Origin: Asaia bogorensis
Lineage (GTDB): Bacteria; Pseudomonadota; Alphaproteobacteria; Rhodospirillales; CAMCUA01
DNA: 34,361 bases
Reading direction: 5' to 3'
Assembly: GCA_945878455.1 (NCBI GenBank)
Contig: CAMCUA010000005.1
Span: 1-34,361 of the forward strand
Each line of letters starts with the position of its first letter. Positions within the stretch are counted from its first letter, which is position 1. The position numbers and the translations under genes are program-made. The notes under the pieces are model-generated. The model was not told the DNA's origin and did no database searches. It was given only the letters and a program-made list of their open reading frames with translations. Shown here piece by piece: positions 1 to 7,898 of this stretch.

Positions 1-612
1 AACTATCCCGAAGGCGACGGGGAAGTACTGGACGCGGTCAACAATCCGGATGACGCCACCGCCGGCAGCCGCCAGGTCCCCTTCGCACGCGAACTGTGGA
101 TTGAGCGCGAAGACTTCATGGAAGACCCGCCGAAGAAATTCTTCCGCCTGGCGCCCGGCCGCGAAGTGCGCCTGCGCTATGGCTATCTGATCACCTGTTC
201 CGACGTAGTCAAGGATGCCGCCGGCGAGGTGATCGAGTTGCGCTGTCGCTACGATCCGGCGACGCGCGGTGGCAACGCGCCCGATGGCCGCCGTGTCAAG
301 GCGACCTTGCATTGGGTCTCAGCCCGCCACGCGCTAGATGCCGAGGTGCGACTTTACGACGCGCTATTCACCACGGTGACGCCGGGAGCCGGCGGCGACT
401 TCCTCGACGACATCAACCCGCAATCGCTGACCGTTCTGACCGACTGCAAACTGGAACCCGCATTGATCGACACGGCGGCCGGCGAGGCGGTGCAGTTCGA
501 GCGGCTGGGCTATTTCTGCGCTGATCCCGACAGCAGCGCATCGGCACCGGTCTTCAACCGCACCATCGGCTTGCGCGATACCTGGGCCAAGGTGCAGTCG
601 CAAGGCGGCTGA
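1..612 (+). CDS. glnS: Glutaminyl-tRNA synthetase, C-terminal part (5' truncated by window)
   Basis: Open frame from base 1 reads [18 protein letters not shown]...[41 protein letters not shown]..., typical of the GlnRS anticodon-binding beta-barrel region; stop at 610-612. Confidence 0.95.
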   Translation, partial: NYPEGDGEVLDAVNNPDDATAGSRQVPFARELWIEREDFMEDPPKKFFRLAPGREVRLRYGYLITCSDVVKDAAGEVIELRCRYDPATRGGNAPDGRRVKATLHWVSARHALDAEVRLYDALFTTVTPGAGGDFLDDINPQSLTVLTDCKLEPALIDTAAGEAVQFERLGYFCADPDSSASAPVFNRTIGLRDTWAKVQSQGG

Positions 613-645
613 CGGCCGCTCCTTATAGGGAAAGGAACGACGGCA

Positions 646-1431
646 ATGGCGGAACTGGATAACAAGGTCGCCGTGATCACCGGCGGCTCGCGCGGTATCG
701 GTCTCGGCTGCGCCGAACGCCTGGCGGAGGAGGGGGCTGATCTGATGATTACCGCCACCAACAGCGGACGCCTGGCCGCCGCCGCGCAGCGCATTGCCGG
801 AACGACGGGCCGGCGGGTCGAATGGTGCGCCACCGATCTCAGAACCTTGGAGGGCTGCCAGGCCGTGGCGGCAAAGACACGGGCGGTCTATGGAGGCTGC
901 GACATCCTGGTCAACTGCGCCGGGGCCACGCAGAGCGGCCGCTTCCCGGACCAGCCGGACGAGGAATGGCTGGACGGCTTTGCCCTCAAATTCTTCGGTG
1001 CGGTGCGCCTCAGCCGATTGTTGTGGCCGGAAATCAAGAAGCGGCACGGCACGGTGATCAACATCGTTGGCGGTGCGTCGCGCACCCCGTCGGCCAACTT
1101 CATGGTCGGCGGCGCGGTCAATGCGGCGCTGTCGAATTTCTCCAAGGCCTTGGCCGACCAGGGGTTGAAGGACGACGTCAACGTCAACTGGATTCTGCCC
1201 GGCATGACGCAGACTGAGCGCTTGAACGAATTGCAGGCCAAGCGCGCCGAGCTGGCCGGCAAAAGCATCGAAGAGATTCGCCGCGAGACGCTTGTCGCCC
1301 AGGGGCTGCGCCGCATCGGCGAACCCGCCGATACCGCCCATCTGGTGGCCTTCCTGTGTTCGCCCCGCTCGCGCCACATCCATGGCGCCGGTATCGCCGT
1401 CGATGGCGGTGCCACAAAGGGGGTCTATTAG
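646..1431 (+). CDS. SDR family oxidoreductase
   Basis: Rossmann TGGSRGIG motif, NCAG, C-terminal GAGIAVDGGATKGVY; stop codon TAG lies at the left end of a MITE-like element. Confidence 0.9.
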   Translation: MAELDNKVAVITGGSRGIGLGCAERLAEEGADLMITATNSGRLAAAAQRIAGTTGRRVEWCATDLRTLEGCQAVAAKTRAVYGGCDILVNCAGATQSGRFPDQPDEEWLDGFALKFFGAVRLSRLLWPEIKKRHGTVINIVGGASRTPSANFMVGGAVNAALSNFSKALADQGLKDDVNVNWILPGMTQTERLNELQAKRAELAGKSIEEIRRETLVAQGLRRIGEPADTAHLVAFLCSPRSRHIHGAGIAVDGGATKGVY

Positions 1432-1527
1432 TGTCCTGCCCCCGAAGTTCGCTGCATCTTGCAGCAAACTTCGGGGATGAGCGGGCCACTGATTTTGTAA
1501 CGCGACGTGTCCCAAATCGGGACACTA
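1429..1527. mobile_element. MITE-like palindromic element, 95 bp between TA dinucleotides (GTGTCC...GGACAC)
   Basis: Terminal inverted repeats TAGTGTCC (1429-1436) and GGACACTA (1520-1527); internal hairpin CCCCGAAGTTCGCTGC-ATCTT-GCAGCAAACTTCGGGG (1440-1476, one mismatch); terminal hairpin GTGTCCC-AAATC-GGGACAC (1507-1525). Confidence 0.5.
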
Positions 1528-1534
1528 GCGGCCC

Positions 1535-2404
1535 TCAGCGTCTGCGTTCGCCCCAGAGGTTAATGGCGTTGCCAGCCAGGATAATGGCGGCACCGATGGT
1601 AACCACGACCTCCAACGGTTCGCCGTAGGCATAGACGCCGATGGCCACCGCCACCGGTAGGCGCAGGAAATCGAGCGGCATCAGCACCGTGGCCTCGGCA
1701 TGGCGGAAGGCCTGGGTCATGCAGTAATGCGCCGCCATCGAGCCGATGCCGACCACGGCCAACCAGGGCCAGAGTGCCGGCGACGGCCATACCCATCCCG
1801 GAAGGGCCGGGAGCATGGTCACCGGCAACTGCATCACGGCCATGTAAAAAACCACGGAAGCATTAGCTTCGGTGGTTGTCAGATGGCGGGTGATCACATA
1901 GACGCTGGCATAGCAGACGGCGGCGAACAGTACGGCCAACGAGGCTGTGTCGATGATGGCGATGCCGGGGCGCAGGATAACCGCCACGCCGATCAACCCA
2001 AGGGCGATCGCCGCCAGCCGATAACGGTTCGGCCGTTCGCCAAGAAAGAAGGCGGCCAGCAGCGCCGTCCAGACCGGTGTGGTGAACTCGATGGCAAAGA
2101 CTTCGGCCAACGGGATGGCGGCGACACCGGTGAACCAGCCCCATTGACCGCCAAGATGGATCATGTTGCGCCCGAGATGGGTGAAGGGCCGCGCAGTGCG
2201 CAGGTTGGCGATGCCGATTCGCGGCAGTAAGGCCAGCATGATGAGCAAGCTGACCGCACCGCGTGCGAACAGTATCTGAAAGACGTTGAGTTCGGCTGAC
2301 AACTCTCGGCCGGCAATGGCCATAGCCAGAAAGCTCAGGATGGCGCCACTCATCCACAGCATGCCGCGCGGCGTTTCCCTGTACGCAGGCGCGGGCATGG
2401 CCAA
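1535..2404 (-). CDS. DMT/EamA family transporter (10-TM type)
   Basis: Hydrophobic repeats; ARGAVSLLIMLALLP, EFTTPVWTALLAAFFLGERPNRYRLAAIALGLIGVAVILRPG, two EamA-like halves. Confidence 0.88.
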   Translation of the reverse strand: MAMPAPAYRETPRGMLWMSGAILSFLAMAIAGRELSAELNVFQILFARGAVSLLIMLALLPRIGIANLRTARPFTHLGRNMIHLGGQWGWFTGVAAIPLAEVFAIEFTTPVWTALLAAFFLGERPNRYRLAAIALGLIGVAVILRPGIAIIDTASLAVLFAAVCYASVYVITRHLTTTEANASVVFYMAVMQLPVTMLPALPGWVWPSPALWPWLAVVGIGSMAAHYCMTQAFRHAEATVLMPLDFLRLPVAVAIGVYAYGEPLEVVVTIGAAIILAGNAINLWGERRR

Positions 2405-2409
2405 TGGTG

Positions 2410-3135
2410 TCAGTTCCTGCTGGTGGCCTGGGCCGGGGATGGCCGGGGTGTCAGCACGGCGATAAAACTGGCGGTCCAGATACTGGGCGCATCACCAAAC
2501 AGACAGGCTGCTACACCTTCGCTCAGGCGCTGCAGAGCCCGACGCCAACCGGTGCGTCGGTAAACGGGCAGGCAATGCGGTGGAGAAAATCCGGCGGCAT
2601 AGGCAACTTGGCGCAGGCTATCGGGTGTATAAGCGGCTTTGTGGGTAACGTCGCCGAAGTGGTGCTTCAGCCCGAATGGCGAGGCAGCATTCGGTAAGCG
2701 CAGTACGATTCGGCCATCTTGCGCCAGATGCCGCTGCAGCCGTTCGAGCAAGCCAACGCCCTCGACCGGCGAGAAATGCTCGAAAACGTCGAGCAAAACT
2801 ATGCGATCGTAGCATCGACCGGACAGTTCCCCATCCAAGGCTGTCTGGATGCCAGCGATGCGGACATGTCCGTGCAAGTCCTTTGGCATGTATTCCAGGA
2901 CGCGAGGTTCGCTGTCGATACCGAGAAAATTGTCGACACGGCGTTGCCGCAAGTAGGCCAAGAACAGACCCGTGCCGCAACCCAACTCGAGGAACGACAG
3001 ATTGGCCGAACAGGATGCCGGCCGCCAGACCTGTTCGTCGAATTGACGCTGGTGTTTGCGCTTCGGTTCTGCGGCAGCATAGGTGCGGTCCGCTGCACAG
3101 GCAGCGTAGAAATCCTCGATCCGCTCAATGGCCAT
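2410..3135 (-). CDS. Class I SAM-dependent methyltransferase
   Basis: LELGCGTGLFLAYLRQ motif I, DRIVLLDVFEHF, DGRIVLRLPNAASPFG. Confidence 0.82.
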   Translation of the reverse strand: MAIERIEDFYAACAADRTYAAAEPKRKHQRQFDEQVWRPASCSANLSFLELGCGTGLFLAYLRQRRVDNFLGIDSEPRVLEYMPKDLHGHVRIAGIQTALDGELSGRCYDRIVLLDVFEHFSPVEGVGLLERLQRHLAQDGRIVLRLPNAASPFGLKHHFGDVTHKAAYTPDSLRQVAYAAGFSPPHCLPVYRRTGWRRALQRLSEGVAACLFGDAPSIWTASFIAVLTPRPSPAQATSRN

Positions 3136-3288
3136 TTAGAACAGCCACCCGCCACTGGGAACGGGAAGTGCCGGAGGGACCAGCCCCACATTGCCGGCGG
3201 TATCGGGAATGCCCGGATCCAGACATGCCGACAGAAAAGGGCCGATGCGCACGTCGACCTTCAGGAAATCGTCGAAGGTGATGGTCAT
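3136..3288 (-). pseudogene. csaA: Internally deleted CsaA-like tRNA-binding-domain protein (50 aa remnant)
   Basis: MTITFDDFLKVDVRIG resembles the CsaA N-terminus and is joined in frame to IGPFLSACLDPGIPDTAGNVGLVPPALPVPSGGWLF, which resembles the CsaA C-terminus; the ~60-aa middle of the ~110-aa family is absent. Confidence 0.7.
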
Positions 3289-3365
3289 GGTGGCTACCCC
3301 GTTCGGCGTCGGCTGAACCTGACCGAGGGGAATTGCCGCGTCAAGCACGGGGAGACCAAATGAAA

Positions 3366-3387
3366 GGGCCGCCCCGAAGGGCGGCCC
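3366..3387 (-). terminator. Rho-independent terminator downstream of phasin gene
   Basis: Minus strand GGGCCGCCC-TTCG-GGGCGGCCC perfect 9-bp stem with TTCG tetraloop, followed by TTTCATTT. Confidence 0.85.
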
Positions 3388-3417
3388 ATCATCATCGCAA
3401 CGTCTGACGAACGAGGA

Positions 3418-3912
3418 TCAGACGGACTTTTTCGTGGCGCTGCCGTTGGCGGCCAAAGTCTTAAACTCATCCATCTGCTCGGTAACCCGGGCGTTGATGA
3501 TCTCGACAGCTTCGGCGTTCGACTTCGCAGCGATCTCGGCAAGTTCACGGCCCTGATCGGCAAAGCGCTTGTAGGCGCCTTGGACGAACTCAACCTGCTT
3601 GATGGCGGCGTCGCGAGGCGTGCTCGCCTTGACGATGGATTCCATCGCCGTATTGGCATCCTTGAAGCCGTCGCGGGCAATTTCGGCCTGACGGCGGGCG
3701 AATGCCTGCAACCCGTCGAATACCTGACGCTGGGCGGTGATCAGGGTTTCGAAAGTCTTGCGCTGGCTGTCGGTGACAGCCTTAACGTCAATCACCGGCA
3801 TTTCGGTCGGACCAGTGAATTTGCTGAACTGCTCCATCACCTTCGACGGATCGAAAGCCGCCCACATCTTGGTGATGTCCGTTTCCGGGGTAGCGTATGG
3901 TGTCTTTGCCAT
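3418..3912 (-). CDS. Phasin family protein
   Basis: MAKTPYATPETDITKMWAAFDPSKVMEQFSKF...ETLITAQRQVFDGLQAFARRQAEIARDGF...; phasin-like helical protein; upstream GGAG before ATG at 3912. Confidence 0.88.
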   Translation of the reverse strand: MAKTPYATPETDITKMWAAFDPSKVMEQFSKFTGPTEMPVIDVKAVTDSQRKTFETLITAQRQVFDGLQAFARRQAEIARDGFKDANTAMESIVKASTPRDAAIKQVEFVQGAYKRFADQGRELAEIAAKSNAEAVEIINARVTEQMDEFKTLAANGSATKKSV

Positions 3913-3950
3913 GAGAGGAGCTCCATCTTCAATAAACTGTTCGCAGGAAT

Positions 3951-4026
3951 TATGTTGCACTGCACAACTTGCATTAAATAGGCGGTCGATCCTCGGAGTC
4001 AATAGATTATTTTGCAGTGCAACATA
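3951..4026. promoter_or_regulatory. Inverted repeat TATGTTGCACTGCA...TGCAGTGCAACATA upstream of phasin (candidate PHA regulator operator)
   Basis: Perfect 14-bp arms at 3951-3964 and 4013-4026 in the AT-rich intergenic region upstream of the phasin start. Confidence 0.6.
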
Positions 4027-4093
4027 AAAACAACAACACTCCTTTCGCAAGGATGGAGGCGATCCGCGCGGCATTCAACTCGACGCCTCGAAC

Positions 4094-4756
4094 CTACGCG
4101 GCTTCCTCGCCGCGTTTCTGGCGATGGCGTTGTCCGCCGCAGATGCCGCTCAACCATCCCGCCATGGACTCGGCCCGCGCCAAGCCCTTGTCCAGGGCAG
4201 CCATCGTCTTGGCCATGTCCGGGCTATCGTCACTCAGCCAGATGCGGAATGCGCCGGCCGCGACAAGCGCCAGTCCCTGGGTGCGCAGCAATCCGCGCAT
4301 GCCGCTGGTCGGAATGCCGGCCATCTCCAGCATGGAAGCCATCGAGCGCAGCGCGCGCGGCGCCGCGCACAGAAACGTAAGCGGATCGGACCGACTTCCC
4401 GCCATCAAGGCAACGATGCCCTCTCGCCGTGCCGCCAGCGCATCGAAGCGGCGCATCAGCAGGTCGAAAAGCCGGTCGCGTGGGCTGTCGGCCGCATCCG
4501 TGGCACCGCCATGCAGGACCTGACGGTCAATATCGGCGATCAGGCCCGTGACGATGGCGGCCCGGGTGGGGGCGACGGCATGCACCTCGGCCGGTGGAAG
4601 TCCTGCACGCTGGGCGATATCGGCCAGCGTCACGTTTGGCCAGCCGCTTTCCACGGCCAATGCCAGAGCGGCGGCGAAGACGCTCTCATTGGGGTTGGTC
4701 GCTGGCTTGGGTGTGGCGGCGGGGCGGGCTTTGCGGGCCATCGGTATCCCTTGCAA
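4094..4756 (-). CDS. TetR/AcrR-like transcriptional regulator
   Basis: N-terminal HTH-like VTLADIAQRAGLPPAEVHAVAPTRAAIVTGLI; start may be at MARKARP. Confidence 0.72.
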   Translation of the reverse strand: MQGIPMARKARPAATPKPATNPNESVFAAALALAVESGWPNVTLADIAQRAGLPPAEVHAVAPTRAAIVTGLIADIDRQVLHGGATDAADSPRDRLFDLLMRRFDALAARREGIVALMAGSRSDPLTFLCAAPRALRSMASMLEMAGIPTSGMRGLLRTQGLALVAAGAFRIWLSDDSPDMAKTMAALDKGLARAESMAGWLSGICGGQRHRQKRGEEAA

Positions 4757-4867
4757 TCGATCCGTCCTGGGCTTCGGCCGCCGACAAGGCGGGTCAAGGC
4801 TGCGGGCGGAGGCTGGGCCTTCAATCGATCATTCAGTATACTACAAAAGTACCGTGGTGCGGAACTG

Positions 4868-5812
4868 ATGGAACGATTCGACGCCGGCCTCGCGATGACA
4901 GGTGACACAAACGGGGACTGGACGGCGGAAAAGCATACCGTCATGAACAGACCGACTGTAGCCCCGGCAATCCGCTTGCTGCGCACCGCCGCGCAGCAAC
5001 CGATGCTGCGCCACGACGAGGAAACGCGCCTGGCCCGCGAAGCCTCGGCCGGCGATCGCGCAGCGGAAGGCCATCTCATCCTCAGCCACCTGCGTGTCGT
5101 CATCAAAATCGCCCGCGGCTACCGCCATTCCGGCGTGCCGATGAACGACCTGGTGCAACAGGGCACGCTTGGCCTGATCCATGCCGTGCGCAAGTTTAAT
5201 CCGGATCGCGGCATCCGATTGTCAACTTATGCCATGTGGTGGATCCGGGCCTCGATCCAGGAACATGTGGTGCGCTCCTGGTCACTGGTTCGCGTCGGAA
5301 CCACAAACGGACAGAAAGCCCTGTTTCTACGCCTGCGGCGAATGTCGGCCGAATGGCTCGGCAACGCCGAGGAGATGAGTGATGACATCGTTCACAAGCT
5401 GGCCCGGGGTTTCGGAGTCACCGCTGCGGAAGTCGCTGCCCTGGCCCGCCGATTGGCGGGCGGCGGTGACCAGCCCCTTGAACCTCAGGTGGCAGATCCG
5501 GGGGCGGGGTCGTCCGGCGCGTTGCATTCCGGCTGGCTCGGTTTCCTCGCCTCGTCTCAGCCTAATCCCGAAGAAGCCCTGGCCCAGGTCAGCGAACGCC
5601 GCTTCCTCGATGACATTGTCGCGCGCGCACTCGGTATGCTGCCGCCGCGCGAACGATTGATCATCGAGCGCCGCTATTTGGCCGAAGCCCGGGCCACCTT
5701 CGATGCCATCGGCCGCGAGATCGGCCTGTCCAAGGATCGGGTTCGACAATTGGAACGGATCGCATTGGATAAGCTGCGTACCCTGCTGCAACCCGCCTTC
5801 AGGGAAGGTTAG
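4868..5812 (+). CDS. RNA polymerase sigma factor, RpoH (sigma-32)-like paralog
   Basis: LSHLRVVIKIARGYRHSGVPMNDLVQQGTLGLIHAVRKFNPDRGIRLSTYAMWWIRASIQEHVVRSWSLVRVGTTNGQKALFLRLRR; region 4 LPPRERLIIERRYLAEARATFDAIGREIGLSKDRVRQLERIALDKL; alternative start at 4943. Confidence 0.88.
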   Translation: MERFDAGLAMTGDTNGDWTAEKHTVMNRPTVAPAIRLLRTAAQQPMLRHDEETRLAREASAGDRAAEGHLILSHLRVVIKIARGYRHSGVPMNDLVQQGTLGLIHAVRKFNPDRGIRLSTYAMWWIRASIQEHVVRSWSLVRVGTTNGQKALFLRLRRMSAEWLGNAEEMSDDIVHKLARGFGVTAAEVAALARRLAGGGDQPLEPQVADPGAGSSGALHSGWLGFLASSQPNPEEALAQVSERRFLDDIVARALGMLPPRERLIIERRYLAEARATFDAIGREIGLSKDRVRQLERIALDKLRTLLQPAFREG

Positions 5813-5819
5813 TTGGCCT

Positions 5820-6650
5820 TTAGCCGGCCAGTTCCTTGCCGCGACGGGTGGCGGCGGCGACGGCGCGGGTCATCAGCCCTTGCAGGCTGGCATCGCCGTC
5901 GCTCATCAAGACATCGAGTGCCGCTGCGGTGGTACCGCCCGGGCTGGTGACATTGCGGCGCAGCACGGCGGCCGTTTCCGGCGAACGTGCCAACAGTTCG
6001 CCCGCACCCGATACGGTGGCGCGGGCCAGGCGCTGCGCCAGTTCGGTCGGCAATCCGGCTTCCTTTCCGGCCGCCTCCAGGCATTCGGCCAGGAGAAAAA
6101 CATACGCCGGGCCGCTGCCCGATACGGCGGTCACAGCATCCATCAGCGATTCGTCGTCGACCCAGGCCACCTCGCCGACCGCTTCCAGCAGGTCGTGACA
6201 GCGGCGGACCTGATCGTCGCTAACCCGGTCGTTGGGGCAGGCGACCGTGATGCCGCGTCTCACTGCTGCTGGGGTATTGGGCATGGCGCGCACGATGGCG
6301 GCGCGCTCGCCCAGCATGGCTGCGAAGGAATCGATGGTGCGTCCAGCGGCAATCGACAGGAAGACAACTTCCGGTCCGGCCAGATCGCGGTAGGCGGGAA
6401 CAATAGCATCCATGACCTGCGGCTTGACGGCGAACACAACGACGCCGGGCGGGCTATCGCTGGCCGCTTCTGCCGCCGTCGTGCGCACGGCAACGCCATG
6501 ATGCTCGCGCACGCATGAAGCCTGGATCGGATCGGGTTCGACAACGGCGATGTCGCCGGCCGGCATGCCGCGATCGAGCCATCCCGCCAGCAACGCACTG
6601 CCCATCTTGCCGCCACCGACCAGCAGCAAGCCCGGTCGCCTGATGGCCAT
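5820..6650 (-). CDS. proC: Pyrroline-5-carboxylate reductase
   Basis: LLVGGGKMGSALLAGWLDRG; VRAMPNTPAAVRRGITV; AVSGSGPAYVFLLAECLEAAGKEAGLP; SPGGTTAAALDVL. Confidence 0.95.
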   Translation of the reverse strand: MAIRRPGLLLVGGGKMGSALLAGWLDRGMPAGDIAVVEPDPIQASCVREHHGVAVRTTAAEAASDSPPGVVVFAVKPQVMDAIVPAYRDLAGPEVVFLSIAAGRTIDSFAAMLGERAAIVRAMPNTPAAVRRGITVACPNDRVSDDQVRRCHDLLEAVGEVAWVDDESLMDAVTAVSGSGPAYVFLLAECLEAAGKEAGLPTELAQRLARATVSGAGELLARSPETAAVLRRNVTSPGGTTAAALDVLMSDGDASLQGLMTRAVAAATRRGKELAG

Positions 6651-6654
6651 TGTC

Positions 6655-7158
6655 TCAAGCCTCGCCGACGGTCTCGATCATGGAAAGAGTCATGGCGTCG
6701 AGCGGCGTGCGTCCGCCCCAGATGACGTACTGGAAGGCCGGATAAAATCGCTCGCACTCGACAAGGGCCGTATCGACCACGTCTTCCATCTGCTCGACGG
6801 TTGGGCCGCCTTGACCGCGCAACGGCAAGGCATGGCGGAACAACGGCAGGCCATCGTCCTCCCACATGCCGAAATGGCCGAGCCACAATTTTTCGTTGAT
6901 TAAGGCGAGCAGTTCGTGGACCAGCTTACGCCGCTCGTCGGGCACCCGCATATCGAAGGCGCAGGTTACGTGCAGGGCACTGGCTTCATCATTCCAGGCG
7001 AAATAGAGACTGTAATCGCACCAGCGACCTGGCACCTGAACAGCCATCTCGTCGTCATTGCGTCGATCGAATAGCCAATCGTTGGTGCTGGCGATCTGTT
7101 CGACCACATCGAGCGGCTTATGCTCGTGGGTCACGCCAAAGTGACTTGTCGTCGTCAT
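6655..7158 (-). CDS. YbjN domain-containing protein
   Basis: MTTTSHFGVTHEHKPLDVVEQIASTNDWLFDRRNDDEMAVQVPGRWCDYSLYFAWNDEASALHVTCAFDMRVP...; alphaproteobacterial YbjN-like, located next to proC. Confidence 0.8.
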   Translation of the reverse strand: MTTTSHFGVTHEHKPLDVVEQIASTNDWLFDRRNDDEMAVQVPGRWCDYSLYFAWNDEASALHVTCAFDMRVPDERRKLVHELLALINEKLWLGHFGMWEDDGLPLFRHALPLRGQGGPTVEQMEDVVDTALVECERFYPAFQYVIWGGRTPLDAMTLSMIETVGEA

Positions 7159-7413
7159 GTCCGCTTCTCCTCGAAAGGGGGAGTCTGTTAAAGCGGCGCT
7201 CGGGAGGGACGATACGCAAGATGTAGTGTGAGCCGCCAAATGTTGCGAATTCGTTACCTCCTTCCTACAATCTGTAGCCTGCCAAATGAGGATGGTCGAC
7301 GCAAGGGGCCTTTTGCATCGCAACGCAATCTTATTGTGGAAAACTAAAAATGAGGGGCGGCAGTGAGGGATAACCCTAGGTCTGCATCGCACCCAAAGCC
7401 TGAAATTCGGCGC

Positions 7414-7722
7414 TCAGTTCCCGGCGCGCTCGCCGCTCGCCCGACGGCTGCGGGATTTCAGTTTGGCTTCGGCGGTCGGCGCCATCGCAGCTTCCAGCAC
7501 CGCGACCCGCTGCTCGAGCACTTCTTGCGCGGCGCGTGCCTTGGCAGCCATATCGCGCACCGCTTCGAATTCCTCGCGCGGCACCACATCCATGCGCGCC
7601 AGCATCCCTTCGATGCGTTGGTGGATCAGGCTCTCAATTTCCTCTTTGATACCGGCGGCGGTGGAGACGGCGCCGCCTGCTATCCGGGCGAGGTCTTCGA
7701 AGAAACGGCTCTTGGTCTGCAT
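7414..7722 (-). CDS. ubiK: Ubiquinone biosynthesis accessory factor UbiK (BMFP family)
   Basis: MQTKSRFFEDLARIAGGAVSTAAGIKEEIESLIHQRIEGMLARMDVVPREEFEAVRDMAAKARAAQEVLEQRVAVLE. Confidence 0.88.
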   Translation of the reverse strand: MQTKSRFFEDLARIAGGAVSTAAGIKEEIESLIHQRIEGMLARMDVVPREEFEAVRDMAAKARAAQEVLEQRVAVLEAAMAPTAEAKLKSRSRRASGERAGN

Positions 7723-7898
7723 GGCGGCTACCGCGGTTCTGAGGGGCAATGTCGGTACTATGACTTCCGCCGCGCACCGGCGCAACCCGGCCCCGCCTTG
7801 CGGCCTTCGGCATGCTCACCTATAAGGCGGGCTCACCTGTGGGACGTCGCGGGCCCTTTGGGCCAGAGGGCGATAACCCTTGGAAAGCGGGGAATGCC

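Noticed and set aside
364-1515. 383-aa minus-strand ORF antisense to glnS and the SDR gene
   Set aside because: GC-rich shadow ORF; the plus-strand frames carry clear protein-family motifs and this translation shows none.
4124-4867. Long N-terminal extension of the sigma-factor ORF
   Set aside because: Antisense to the TetR-like gene and without domain similarity; the sigma factor more plausibly starts at 4868 or 4943.
7159-7413. 255-bp non-coding gap between YbjN and ubiK with small palindrome CTACAATCTGTAG, considered as an sRNA or riboswitch
   Set aside because: No convincing structure, terminator or known riboswitch motif could be supported by eye; probably promoter/UTR sequence.
7840-7870. 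GC-rich GGGCCCTTTGGGCC palindrome considered as a terminator upstream of hldD
   Set aside because: No following T-tract on either strand and close to the hldD start; could not be supported.
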